From Styela clava (taxonomy: Eukaryota > Chordata > Ascidiacea > Stolidobranchia > Styelidae), in assembly GCF_964204865.1 (NCBI RefSeq), contig NC_135255.1, forward strand, positions 12,243,135 to 12,307,134: a stretch of DNA of 64,000 nt, in the 5' to 3' direction. Of this stretch, positions 26,401 through 36,189 are shown one piece after another. Under the pieces are notes generated by a model. That model saw only the letters and a list, made by a program, of their open reading frames with translations, was not told where the DNA came from and searched no databases. The translations under genes and the position numbers were made by a program. Each line of letters starts with the position of its first letter. Position 1 is the stretch's first letter.

Positions 26401-27490
26401 CAAGAGAAATAGAATATTAAAAATAAAGGACTGAATAACTGTAAAGAAGATAATTTTAAAAAATCCACTCCAGGATTTGAAAGCGATCTGGCAACAGTGA
26501 AGTAAAGGTTTATTGAGTTTCTACTTTAGCTTGTAGTTGAAATGGCTAACGATAAGATGTATTTCAGGAATTGAACTCACTTATAATTTTTACATGCGTG
26601 AGCGGTCTCTTCAATTGAACTTCCATACGAATTCAGAAAGTAGAAATTATTTCTCGTTGTGTCAATGAATTACAAAGATATTTTGTTCGAATCAAAATGA
26701 AGAATCAAATACAAAAAAGCAATATGTAATTATGCCACAACAATTTTTTATTTATTGAATATTATTAAAATTTCAAAACAAAACTTCATCCTCACCAAAA
26801 GAACCCAGTGATTTCCATTTATCCTGCACGCAGAAACAATCACGCTATAGTTTCCTAAATTTAACTGTAAAACAAATGAGATGATATAAGTATGATATTA
26901 AAGTGTTGTAGGAAAGATGAATATGGACTTTTTAGATAAAAAAACAATGTCGATTTTTCCAACCCTAATTTTGTTTATACCAATGGTTTTCGATCATAGT
27001 TCCGCAAGTATATTCCAGCAGTTTTACATTCAAATCCGAGGTGTTCAGCGTCAAATTTTTTTTTCATATTTTTGTAACAAAAGTAATCATGAAATCAACT
27101 TATACATATATAAATATATTATATTATAAATCAATTACACCGGGGTTCTCGAGCCTCGGATATATTTATTGGTTGTTTCCTATCCGCCTGAAAAATTAAA
27201 AACATCAAAGATTGAAAGATTGACTTACATCAGTCATTAGATGGTGATGCATGCTGGTATGTTGGTGAAAAATACAACCAGCAATATAACTATCCATAAC
27301 GTAAACATCACGGCGATTCTTTGTCATCAGTTGAAAGGAGTAAATAATAGTCTGAAAGTATGTGCCGATCAAAAAATTTGAGAACAGTTACAAACGAATT
27401 ATAAAAATTATTTAATTGCTTGTGATTGAATAAATTATACTTTTATATCCCATTTGGAATCATGTAGAGGTAGAATTGTTATTGAGTTGT
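23435..27490 (-). pseudogene. Ulp1/C48-type cysteine protease with PHD finger, transposon-borne and decayed
   Basis: Minus-strand exons: 27441-27490, 27229-27351, 26796-26864, 26581-26669, one ending at 24051 (start unclear, at or below 24218), 23752-23845, 23625-23677 and 23435-23548. Phases agree wherever both sides are clear. Protease hallmarks are HDSKWDIK, NGNHWVLL (catalytic His), FYFLNSYGSS where the catalytic Asp is usual, and HPIQRDGSSCGIYVIK (Gln and Cys). The last two exons read as a PHD finger: SFCGETGEGEW, then IGCDVCPRWFHAGC and LWKCPAY, stop. Defects are Asn for the Asp, Tyr for the last zinc Cys, a probable lost acceptor at 26670 (AA for AG), and the nested element at 24254-26285. 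No start codon was found. C48 enzymes cleave SUMO-like proteins; such genes are known passengers of DNA transposons. The role here is unknown. Confidence 0.8.
24254..26285. mobile_element. 2,032-bp inverted-repeat element nested in the protease gene
   Basis: The ends are long inverted repeats of about 330 bases, CAATAGACCTTATTCATTAA inwards at the left and its complement at the right, including ATGACGTCAT and ATCATGATAAACATGGTCAAG in both arms. TCA flanks both sides (24251-24253 and 26286-26288), so a 3-bp target duplication is possible. The middle (about 24590-25950) contains repeated GGTACCGGTA motifs and no recognisable gene. It looks non-autonomous and Foldback-like. It lies between the Asp-position and Gln/Cys exons of the protease gene. 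Confidence 0.85.
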
Positions 27491-27518
27491 CTGTCGGGAA
27501 CAGTAGCAGTCAGACGGT

Positions 27519-27638
27519 CATTTATTCCCTGCGCTCCCAAAAGAGTACAATCTAGATTCTAAATCTGAATCTATCCTGGTACACCTTTTATATTCAGGTT
27601 GTGCGTCATCTCTGTGTCCATATTTCGAGAGTACCGAA
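27519..27638 (-). repeat. MITE-derived insert at the inner edge of the right arm
   Basis: This is the inverted counterpart of the inserts at 20115 and 21229, ending CGAGAGTACC next to the first right-arm monomer. It marks the inner boundary of the right array, whereas the left array continues past its copies. Confidence 0.7.
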
Positions 27639-30386
27639 TTTCCCTACTTTCCGCATGGTGGATTTTTTTTAAATTTTAATATGTATTTTATATTTGTCCA
27701 CCAAATACACCGTATTAATGAATTGGATGAGAAAATATTCTTTCTTGGATAAATTACGCTTTAACTGAGTTAAATAGACGATTTCTCAAATATTTTCTTC
27801 GAATTAGGGGGAATTTCCCTACTTTCCGCACGGTGGATTTTTTTAAAATTTTAATATGTATTTTATATTTTTCCACCAAATACACCGTATTAATGAATTA
27901 GATGAGAAAATATTCTTTCTTGGATAAATTACGCTTTAACTGAGTTAAATAGACGATTTCTCAAATATTTTCATCAAATTGGGGGGAATTTCCCTACTTT
28001 CCGCACGGTGGATTTTTTTTAAATTTTAATATGTATTTTATATTTGTCCACCAAAAACACTGCATTAATGAATTGGATGAGAAAAAACTCCTTCTTACCT
28101 AAATTACGCTTTAACTGAGTCAAATTGACGATTTCTTATATTTTTTTCTTCAATTGAGGGGAATTTCCCCTACTTTCCGCACGGTGTATTTTTTCAAATT
28201 TTAATATGTATTTTATATTTGTCCACCAAAAACACTGCATTAATGAATTGAATGAGAAAAAACTCCTTCTTACCTAAATTACGCTTTAACTGAGTCAAAT
28301 TGACGATTTCTTATATTTTTTTCTTCAATTAAGGGGAATTTCCCTACTTTCCGCACGGTGGATTTTTTTTAAATATTAATATGTATTTTATATTTGTCCA
28401 CCAAATACACTGTATTAATGAACTGGATGAGAAAATATTCTTTCCTGCATAAATTATTTTTTAACTAAGTTGGATAGACGATTTCTTAAATATTTTCATT
28501 AAATTGAGGGGAATTTCCCTACTTTCCGCACGGTGGATTTTTTTTAAATTTTAATATGTATTTTATATTTGTCCACCAAATACACCGTATTAATGAATTG
28601 GATGAGAAAATATTCTTTCTTGGATAAATTACGCTTTAACTGAGTTAAAGAGACGACTTCTCAAATATTTTCTTCAAATTGGGGGGAATTTCCCTACTTT
28701 CCGCACGGTGGATTTTTTTAAAATTTTGATATCTATTTTATATTTGTCCACCAAACACACTGCATTGATGAATTGGATGAGAAAAAATTCCTTCTTACCT
28801 AAATTACGCTTTAACTGAGTCAAATTGACAATTTCTTATATTTTTTTCTTCAATTGAGGGGAATTTCCCTACTTTCCGCACGATGGATTTTTTTTAAATT
28901 TTAATATGTATTTTATATTTTTCCACCAAATACACCGTATTAATGAATTGGATGAGAAAATATTTTTTCTTGGATAAATTACGCTTTAACTGAGTTAAAT
29001 AGACGATTTCTCAAATATTTTCATCAAATTGGGGGGAATTTCCCTACTTTCCGCACGGTGGATTTTTTTTAAATTTTAATATGTATTTTATATTTTTCCA
29101 CCAAATACACCGTATTAATGAATTGGATGAGAAAATATTCTTTCTTGGATAAATTACGCTTTAACTGAGTTAAATAGACGATTTCTCAAATATTTTCATC
29201 AAATTGGGGGGAATTTCCCTACTTTCCGCACGGTGGATTTTTTTTAAATTTTAATATGTATTTTATATTTGTCCACCAAAAACACTGCATTAATGAATTG
29301 GATGAGAAAAAACTCCTTCTTACCTAAATTACGCTTTAACTGAGTCAAATTGACGATTTCTTATATTTTTTTCTTCAATTGAGGGGAATTTCCCCTACTT
29401 TCCGCACGGTGGATTTTTTTTAAATTTCAATATGTATTTTATATTTGTCCACCAAATACACTGTATCAATGAATTGGATGAGAAAATATTCTTTCTTAAA
29501 TAAATTACGCTTTAACTGAGTTAAATAAACGATTTCTCAAATATTTTCATCAAATTGGGGGGAATTTCCCTACTTTCCGCACGGTGGATTTTTTTAAAAT
29601 TTTGATATGTATTTTATATTTGTCCACCAAATACATTGTATTAATGAATTGGATGAGAAAATATTCTTTCTTGCATAAATTATGCTTTAACTGAGTTGGA
29701 TAGACGATTTCTTGAATATTTTCATTAAATTGGGGGGAATTTCCCTACTTTCCGCACGGTGGATTTTTTTTAAATTTTAATATGTATTTTATATCTGTCC
29801 ATCAAATACATTGTATCAATGAATTGGATGAGAAAATATTCTTTCTTGCATAAATTATGCTTTAACTGAGTTGGATAGACGATTTCTTGAATATTTTCAT
29901 TAAATTGAGGGGAATTTCCCTACTTTCCGCACGGTGGATTTTTTTAAAATTTATATATTTATCTTATATTTGTCCACCAAACACATTGCATTAATGAATT
30001 GGATGAGAAAAAATACCTTCTTACCTAAATTACGCTTAAACTGAGTTAAATTGGAGATTTCCTATATTTTTTTCTTAAACTGGGGGGAATTTTTCTACTT
30101 TCCGCACGGTGGATTTTTTTTAAATTTTAATATGTATTTTATATTTGTCCACCAAATACACTGTATTAATGAATTGGATGAGAAAATATTATTTCCTGCA
30201 TAAATTACGCTTTAACTGAGTTATATTGACAATTTCCTAAAAATTTTCCTTTAATTCGGGGGTATTTCCCAACTTTCCGCATAGTGGAATTGTTTTAAAA
30301 TTTAATATATGTTTTATATATCTTCATCAAATTCACTGTATTAATGAATTGGATGAGAAAAAATGATTTCTTGCATAAATTACGCT
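27639..30386 (-). repeat. Right-arm array of 175-bp monomers (16 units)
   Basis: This is the same monomer as in the left arm in inverted orientation. CCCTACTTTCCGCACGGTGG recurs about every 175 bases, in 16 units. Both monomer types are present and intermixed. The last unit (near 30276) is diverged and shares variants with the first left unit (CCAACTTTCCGCATAGTGG), as expected for true arm symmetry. Confidence 0.95.
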
Positions 30387-30657
30387 TCAACTCAGTTAAA
30401 TTTTAGATTTTGTCGATAAATGAGCTTCTGAGCAATAATTCATTTTATCGAGGAAAAAATGTGTTGTTTCAGTCATTTTTGTTTTTTATTATGTTTCAGG
30501 TCTGTCGTCAGTTTCTAAAAGGGAGAATCGCCTAATTTTTTGCATCCATGTAGGCGCAATTAAGTGAATTCGCGACAAATGTCGTTGAACATGGCGGGTT
30601 CAAATTTGGAAAAATTGGTAACTGTCCGCTGTAAGTGGCCGCTAGCTTTACCTAGGT
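30387..30657 (-). repeat. Right unique terminal inverted repeat
   Basis: It is the complement of 17620-17890 with few differences. It ends GCTAGCTTTACCTAGGT at 30657, directly before the target duplication ACTACGAC (30658-30665). Confidence 0.9.
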
Positions 30658-30665
30658 ACTACGAC

Positions 30666-32762
30666 CAGTATAAGCATAACAGTATCAGTAGTCTATATTT
30701 TGATAATCTGGATTACGTGAAAAATCTCAACACCAAAAATATAGTAACCCTAATATTAAAAATCGTTATGACTAATCACCTTATCCGATGAGTGATGATT
30801 TCCAGCAGCATTCCTCGGTGACGTTGAAATCCTTGCTTATTATGACTCGACTTCAACTCACTGGGTAACTGATAACACCTGACACAAAAGACTTGGATCG
30901 CTACTCCAAACACAACTGTTCTATTTTATCTAAATTTCGGCAATCACGCACTCATGAAGATCCCAATCCCCTCACGGCGCCCAGGTTACTTGCGAACAAA
31001 ACGGCAAACGTGGTAAAGTTCTCGGCGAACCCGACAGTTTTACTATTGCGACACAAAGCCTCTTTAGTACGGAGTTGTGAATTGAGGTCCTTTTCAGTTT
31101 ATTGAGCTTATATTGCAAAAAACAGAACGGACGATCTTCATGTTCTGCCTGGTTATTGTATCAAAATTATCAAACCTACTCTCCAAAAATCGTAAAAACA
31201 TATACCGAAAAATTAAAAGATTTTTGCATAAATAAAATGTCCACTTTATGTACGAAAATTAAACCCGTTGATTATAAACCAGCAGAACTACTGTCCCATT
31301 AAAGTTGGCGAAAATGTGCAATTATTTAAAAAATATTGAAAGAACATATTAATTATGATACTGTTTTATCAGAGAAAAAGATATTTCAGCAAAATATCGC
31401 AAAACGTTTTAATTATGGAACGTGGAATAATTAAGCGGACAGGAAAATGTCTACCCAATTTTTCCGTCTACATAACTGTCGCTTTTTTAGCACGGTATGT
31501 CTACTTAACTACCGTATTAGATATATATATATATGATTTCATAATATATATAGTTTATAATTCAAGGTTGTCATCGGAACAGACATTTACCCTTCATAAG
31601 TCTATAAAACTGTGGCTAAAAGGAAATCTCAGAAGTGAAATCGGCTTTATTATATTATATAATACTTTTGTACATCTTGGTATCTATTGTGAATCTACAA
31701 TTTTAAAGGTTTCTGAAAAATATTCTCTGCTATCCTCAGAATATTGGTAACTGGTAAGTTCCTGTTAGGGGTTTTAGGTATGTCATGCGATAGAATCGGT
31801 ACAACTCATTCTAATAAATATCTCATCTTCGCGTGAAACCCTAAGCTTTCATTGGTGTAAACTCGATTATTTCGCTATACTACATACAAACTATACCTGT
31901 ATGTGCGTCACTGTTACGCCACTTATGAATTCAGTACCATGATACTTTGATATGGTTAACGCAAATAGAACTGAATTTCAGCTGCTGTTAAAATTTTGTT
32001 CATCTGTGCTCCTATTTGCAATTGATGCGCTACGCATGCTTCCTCAGTACAGTACTGTATACATTTCTGTGCAGCATCAGGCAACGACAGCGTTACCACC
32101 GCTGACATACTGCGGAAGTTATTGTAGGATCGATTATAGGTATAAACACGCGATACACGGCACTTCATTTTTAAACTTTGGCAGGGGAAAAACTTGGCAT
32201 TCGTTACGTAATAATATGCTTTATCGGGCTCGTCCAGACTCAAATACTGTGTATGTGTATATTGTATTTTGCGCATGTAAAGTACTGTATTCTTCCTGTT
32301 GTAAAACCCACAACAGGTTCGAGGCATTTCAATTTCGGGGGTATTTCAATAAAATTCACTCAACTTCAGATGCGATCGACTGCTCGAGAAGTGGCAATCG
32401 ACCGGTCGATCGCGATCGACGTGTTGGCCACCCCTGGTATAAATGGTTAATCTTCTTAGGTAATCAAGCAATTGTTGCAATGGATATATGTTTTATCTTT
32501 TCAACACACGAATGAAGCTGTATATTAACACAGGTTCATCTCATTAGTTGCCTCGTAGCTTTGGAACGAGCAGTCAATACTGAAAGAGCAAACATAGTTC
32601 CACAAAAAGCGCATTAGCTGTCCTATATCAATAAGTTGAATGACCCGTTCCGGTACTCCATCCCCTTTTTCTCGCTTTTGTCACTGTACATTTGTAAGTA
32701 TTTTCATTTATTTTCTCACACCGACATTGTTTGACACAAGAATCGACACCGGTGATATTGCT
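30666..32762. other. Unassigned spacer with repeat fragments
   Basis: No gene is recognised. The open frames of 131 and 187 codons (31355-31750 and 31952-32515, plus strand) show no domain or codon pattern that I trust. A repeat end like that at 13613 lies at about 31425-31525, and a hAT-like right end (TGGCCACCCCTG) ends at 32436 inside the longer frame. That frame is therefore probably not a real gene. Confidence 0.45.
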
Positions 32763-33108
32763 GGCGCGGCGGTGTGGCTCAACGGGCTAAGCGTTAGGAA
32801 TACGCTCGCCACCGCACCTCTTATTACTCTGCGTGGGTTCGCAGGTTCGAATCCCATGCAGGAATGATTATGTGCGAGAGGATTGCTGGACTCCTCGCCG
32901 TCGTTGGGTGGTTCACGTAACCGCTGGTCGGTTACGGCTTCCTCCACCACCAAGTCCATGCTTCCGAAAACAAACAACACAGTAAAACTAATCCCATACC
33001 CGACTTGGAATGGTAACCGGACGAGAGGCCGTGGTTCGCCATATGGATAAGCCGTCTTATCGGCTTTCCTCTCCCCCGGGATAAATATGTAAATCCTGTC
33101 CTGTCCTG
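32763..33108 (+). mobile_element. tRNA-derived SINE, full length
   Basis: A Pol III promoter is visible: A box TGGCTCAACGG (32775-32785) and B box GGTTCGAATCC (32844-32854), about right for a tRNA-type promoter with a long variable arm. A tRNA-unrelated body follows (ATTATGTGCGAGAGGATTGC and GTAACCGCTGGTCGGTTACG), with CCCCCGGGATAAATATGTAA and a short TCCTG-repeat tail. A 5'-truncated relative lies at 50336-50560. Open frames across it are accidental. Confidence 0.85.
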
Positions 33109-33644
33109 CAAAACATAAATGTTCGTTTATTTATTTATTATAAGCTTGTACTGAGCAGAACATATATTTAGTATAGTTCTCAATTGAACAAACATTCCTA
33201 AAGAACGATCTACGGTAGGTTGTTATATATTACTCCATAAGCCTTTGAATTTGATGATACTGGGAACTTAAAACTTGATATCCAAATTCCAGTAAGAAAA
33301 GTCAACAGTCAACACCGAGTTACTACTATTAAATTCGAACGCTTCATTTGTACAGACGTTCCGCATCGCCGAGCCGCAAGTTGCGTAGACGACACCGAGT
33401 TACCTGGTGCAGTGTAGGTGTAGTCATACTACAGTGTTATTGTAATTTCCATTTCGACAGTAGCGGTACAAGAATTAATTATGAACTTTACGTGACAAGA
33501 TAAGGCTGGTGTTATGGTTCGCGCACCACTTCTTTCCAAATTTGAAAGCCTGCATTGAAGTATGAGAAACTGGTTTTCTAAGTAAATGACTGTTTCGTGA
33601 TTCGTGACCAAGTCGATCAAATTTCAGAATATAGATAGTGTGGT
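33109..33644. other. Spacer upstream of the IRE1-like gene
   Basis: No gene is recognised. The promoter and 5' UTR of the single-exon gene must lie here, but no core promoter motif stands out. Confidence 0.4.
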
Positions 33645-34868
33645 ATGGACGGTATCGATCACGAGCCCTCATGGACCACTGTGGGAAGCAAGAGCATTAT
33701 TGAAATCGACACAAAAGGTGTTTTCGGATATGGAGTGTCAAGCAAAGTGTATAGTGGTAGATTTGACGAAAGACCAGTAGCTGTGAAAAGAATTAACCCT
33801 TCTTTATCAAAATTTGAATGCGAGGTAGAAACTTTGCGTCGACTCGATCACAGAAATATTGTTAGATATTTATATACAGATTCAGATAACGAATTTGTTT
33901 ATATTGTACTTGAACGATGCGATTGTTCCCTTCAAGATTGCCTCGATAAAAAAATGAATACGTGCGGTTTATTGGACGACGAGTTGGACGTTCTAAAGCA
34001 AATATCAGCTGGTCTATTATATTTACACAGTAAGTCCATTTTGCATAGGAATATACATCCATCTAACGTTTTACTCACAAGGAAAGACGGTATTGTCGTA
34101 GTCAGGCTTTCTGACTTTGGAGTCGTAAAAAATGTCGAAGAAGACTTCTCAATTTCAGCGTCGGTAATGGGAGAAGCAGGAAATTATTTCAGTCCTGAAG
34201 TTTTGAGGAAACAGAAAATTAGTAAAAAGTCTGATGTTTTTTCGCTCGGTCTCGTGTATTTCAGCGTACTGAGTGATGGCAAAAGCCCATACGGAGACGA
34301 CGGGGAAGACATTATTAAGAATGTACGAGCCGGCATCTCTCCTAATTTTGCTGCAGTGTCTTCTAAGTATAATGGTTATGCAGTACCTCTACTTATTTCT
34401 ATGCTAAACGATAAAAAGAGATTTCGCCCTTTGGTTACTGATGTACTTGCACATTATCTTTTCTGGGACCCTGACATGGTCTTCACGTTTTTTCAAGATG
34501 TCAGCGATTACTTAACGGATAACATGAACAGCCCGAGAGTCGAGATGGAACTGATTTCTCGCGAGATTATTGGAAGTCAACACTGGCAAACTAAATTATT
34601 GACTAATTTATTTAACGCTGAAATTCGCTTATTTCAAAAAGAATTTAATGCCTATCGCCTGAAAGATGACGTAATAGGTCTGTTACGCCAAATCCGTAAC
34701 TGGGGCCATCACTATCATAGCAAATCACGGCGATTAAAAAACATAATAGGGGAAACAAAAAATCAAATGTTAACTTATATGACATCACTTTTTCCATTGC
34801 TGTTACCGAAAACGTACGATGTCTTTCAAGTCGTAAAAACGAATCCAAGTTTTTCTGACTACTATTGA
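33645..34868 (+). CDS. Soluble IRE1/RNase L-like pseudokinase-KEN ribonuclease
   Basis: A single 407-codon exon. Residues about 22-275 form a protein kinase fold like that of IRE1: glycine loop FGYGVSSKVYSG, VAVKR with Lys48, DFG at 157-159, SPEVL and the DVFSLGLVYF helix. The catalytic loop reads HRNIHPSN (134-141), with Asn136 for the essential Asp and His138 for Lys, so phosphotransfer is unlikely although ATP may still bind. Residues about 273-400 form a KEN RNase domain, starting FWDPDMVFTFFQDVSD. The residues equivalent to human IRE1 Tyr892, Asn906 and His910 are present (Tyr337, Asn352, His356, in IRNWGHHYHS). There is no signal peptide, lumenal sensor, membrane segment or ankyrin repeats, so it should be cytosolic. 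AATAAA lies near 35350. It may be a stress or antiviral RNase, or an intronless IRE1-derived copy. Family firm, role inferred. Confidence 0.93.
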   Translation: MDGIDHEPSWTTVGSKSIIEIDTKGVFGYGVSSKVYSGRFDERPVAVKRINPSLSKFECEVETLRRLDHRNIVRYLYTDSDNEFVYIVLERCDCSLQDCLDKKMNTCGLLDDELDVLKQISAGLLYLHSKSILHRNIHPSNVLLTRKDGIVVVRLSDFGVVKNVEEDFSISASVMGEAGNYFSPEVLRKQKISKKSDVFSLGLVYFSVLSDGKSPYGDDGEDIIKNVRAGISPNFAAVSSKYNGYAVPLLISMLNDKKRFRPLVTDVLAHYLFWDPDMVFTFFQDVSDYLTDNMNSPRVEMELISREIIGSQHWQTKLLTNLFNAEIRLFQKEFNAYRLKDDVIGLLRQIRNWGHHYHSKSRRLKNIIGETKNQMLTYMTSLFPLLLPKTYDVFQVVKTNPSFSDYY

Positions 34869-36189
34869 CCTGAATGGACACAAAGCGATGGACTGAAAGA
34901 CTATGTTTAGCTGTTCGATCGCCGAAATTTTATTTACTGTATGATAGATTATGTCCCGGGATTTCGCTGTTGTATTGTCTGAAGTTTTCCGTTATTTGCA
35001 ATCGGATAGTGATAGTTTCGAAATCTATAATCCATCATCAAATGTTCTAAAGGCGCCTGGTTATTTTCGTGAAATATCGAGATTTTTAGCAAGTTTAACA
35101 AAAATAACCAATATATCTATTGTCTAAATTTGTGAAATAGATCCATCTCAAAGTTCCCCGACAACGAACTCGTTGAACGGACGGACAGTTTTCACCTGAT
35201 ATCTATGCACCACAGAACATTATATTTTAAAATTGTATCATATTCATCATTTTTTTCTTTTCTATTTACGCACAAAATTTTTCATATTTGCCTGTATGAT
35301 TGCTGAAAATATTTGCACGCATTTTATTAATATATATTTATTCTTGTTTAATAAATAAATACTTGTCTTGAGAACATTTTTAAATAATACTTCGGACGAC
35401 TTATATACTTACAAGTGTGGCTTTTATATCGGCAAAAAGTCTAACACAAATGCATGTACACGAAAAGGCGGCTGTAAACTCATCTCTTAACACTACAACA
35501 AGGTAGTCGCCGCTCATTCTCCTCTATGAGTAAGTACTTCCACACACTTCTACAGTTCAGAAATAAAAGAATATGGATTTTAAAATATGTTGTTTATTTA
35601 CAGTATAATACAAACCTGAAGTATCGTTAAAATTAAAAGGTCAATATTTATAATAAATATTTTAGATACAATCCAGTCAGTAAATACAAGTTGGTATGAA
35701 CAACTTCTATGTGTGCTGTTCAGTTTATAAGCTTTTCGATAAAACACATAATAAACGCAGTATAATATTTGAGCTAAAACACAGTTACACTTTGAGCTCT
35801 ATTATTTTGAAACCGAGGTCTTATCAGTACAAGTTATGTATCTTGTCATATTTTGAAAAAATGCTAAATTTGATTACAGAGGTATTCCATGTAGCGTCAT
35901 GGCATATTTCATATCCTGATTGTGTAAATTGAAACTACATGTATATCGTATGGCAATCGTCTGTTTGACAAACATTATTATGCAAAAGTTTTTAGTGCAA
36001 CAATACAGTCGAAGTATAACCTATCTTGAAAATGACTTTGCTATGCAGCTCGGAGTTGACGGAAAACCTTGATGAATTCAAATCAGATTATTTATATAAA
36101 AACTCGGCAAAATCGATTCGGCATTTGAAACAATACTGTATGTAATTTTGAAGTTGTAATAGGTCAATTGGAAATCTAAATTTTGCCGT
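34869..36189. other. 3' flanks of the IRE1-like gene and SLC1 gene 2
   Basis: A convergent intergenic region. AATAAA near 35350 suits the plus-strand IRE1-like gene. TTTATT motifs around 35590 could serve the minus-strand transporter. No other gene is recognised; short open frames here show no family features. Confidence 0.5.

Larger units (their letters stand above)
17620..30657. mobile_element. 13,038-bp transposon with satellite-filled inverted arms
   Basis: Both ends begin ACCTAGGTAAAGCTAGCGGC reading inwards. The element is flanked by a perfect 8-bp duplication ACTACGAC (17612-17619 and 30658-30665). The outer 270 bases of each end are a near-identical unique inverted repeat; next come arrays of a 175-bp monomer in opposite orientation, then a 5.5-kb core. 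The core holds a split C48 protease-PHD gene on the minus strand and a nested 2-kb element. I found no transposase in the core, so this copy may be non-autonomous or the enzyme may be decayed. The 8-bp duplication fits hAT, P or Zisupton/KDZ-type elements, but the ends are not hAT-like. Long repeat-filled arms recall Foldback/Galileo elements. Boundaries are firm; class is open. Confidence 0.93.

Noticed and set aside
14130-30386. Evenly spaced repeats as a possible CRISPR array
   Set aside because: Units are directly adjacent 95- or 175-bp monomers with no unique spacers, in a eukaryotic context.
31952-32515. 187-codon open frame on the plus strand
   Set aside because: No domain or family feature; a hAT-like end (TGGCCACCCCTG) lies inside it and another long frame overlaps on the opposite strand, as expected by chance.
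32640-32980. Open frames around 32.7-33.0 kb and a possible tRNA gene
   Set aside because: The A and B boxes belong to a SINE head; the cloverleaf is degenerate and a SINE body follows, so no functional tRNA is called.
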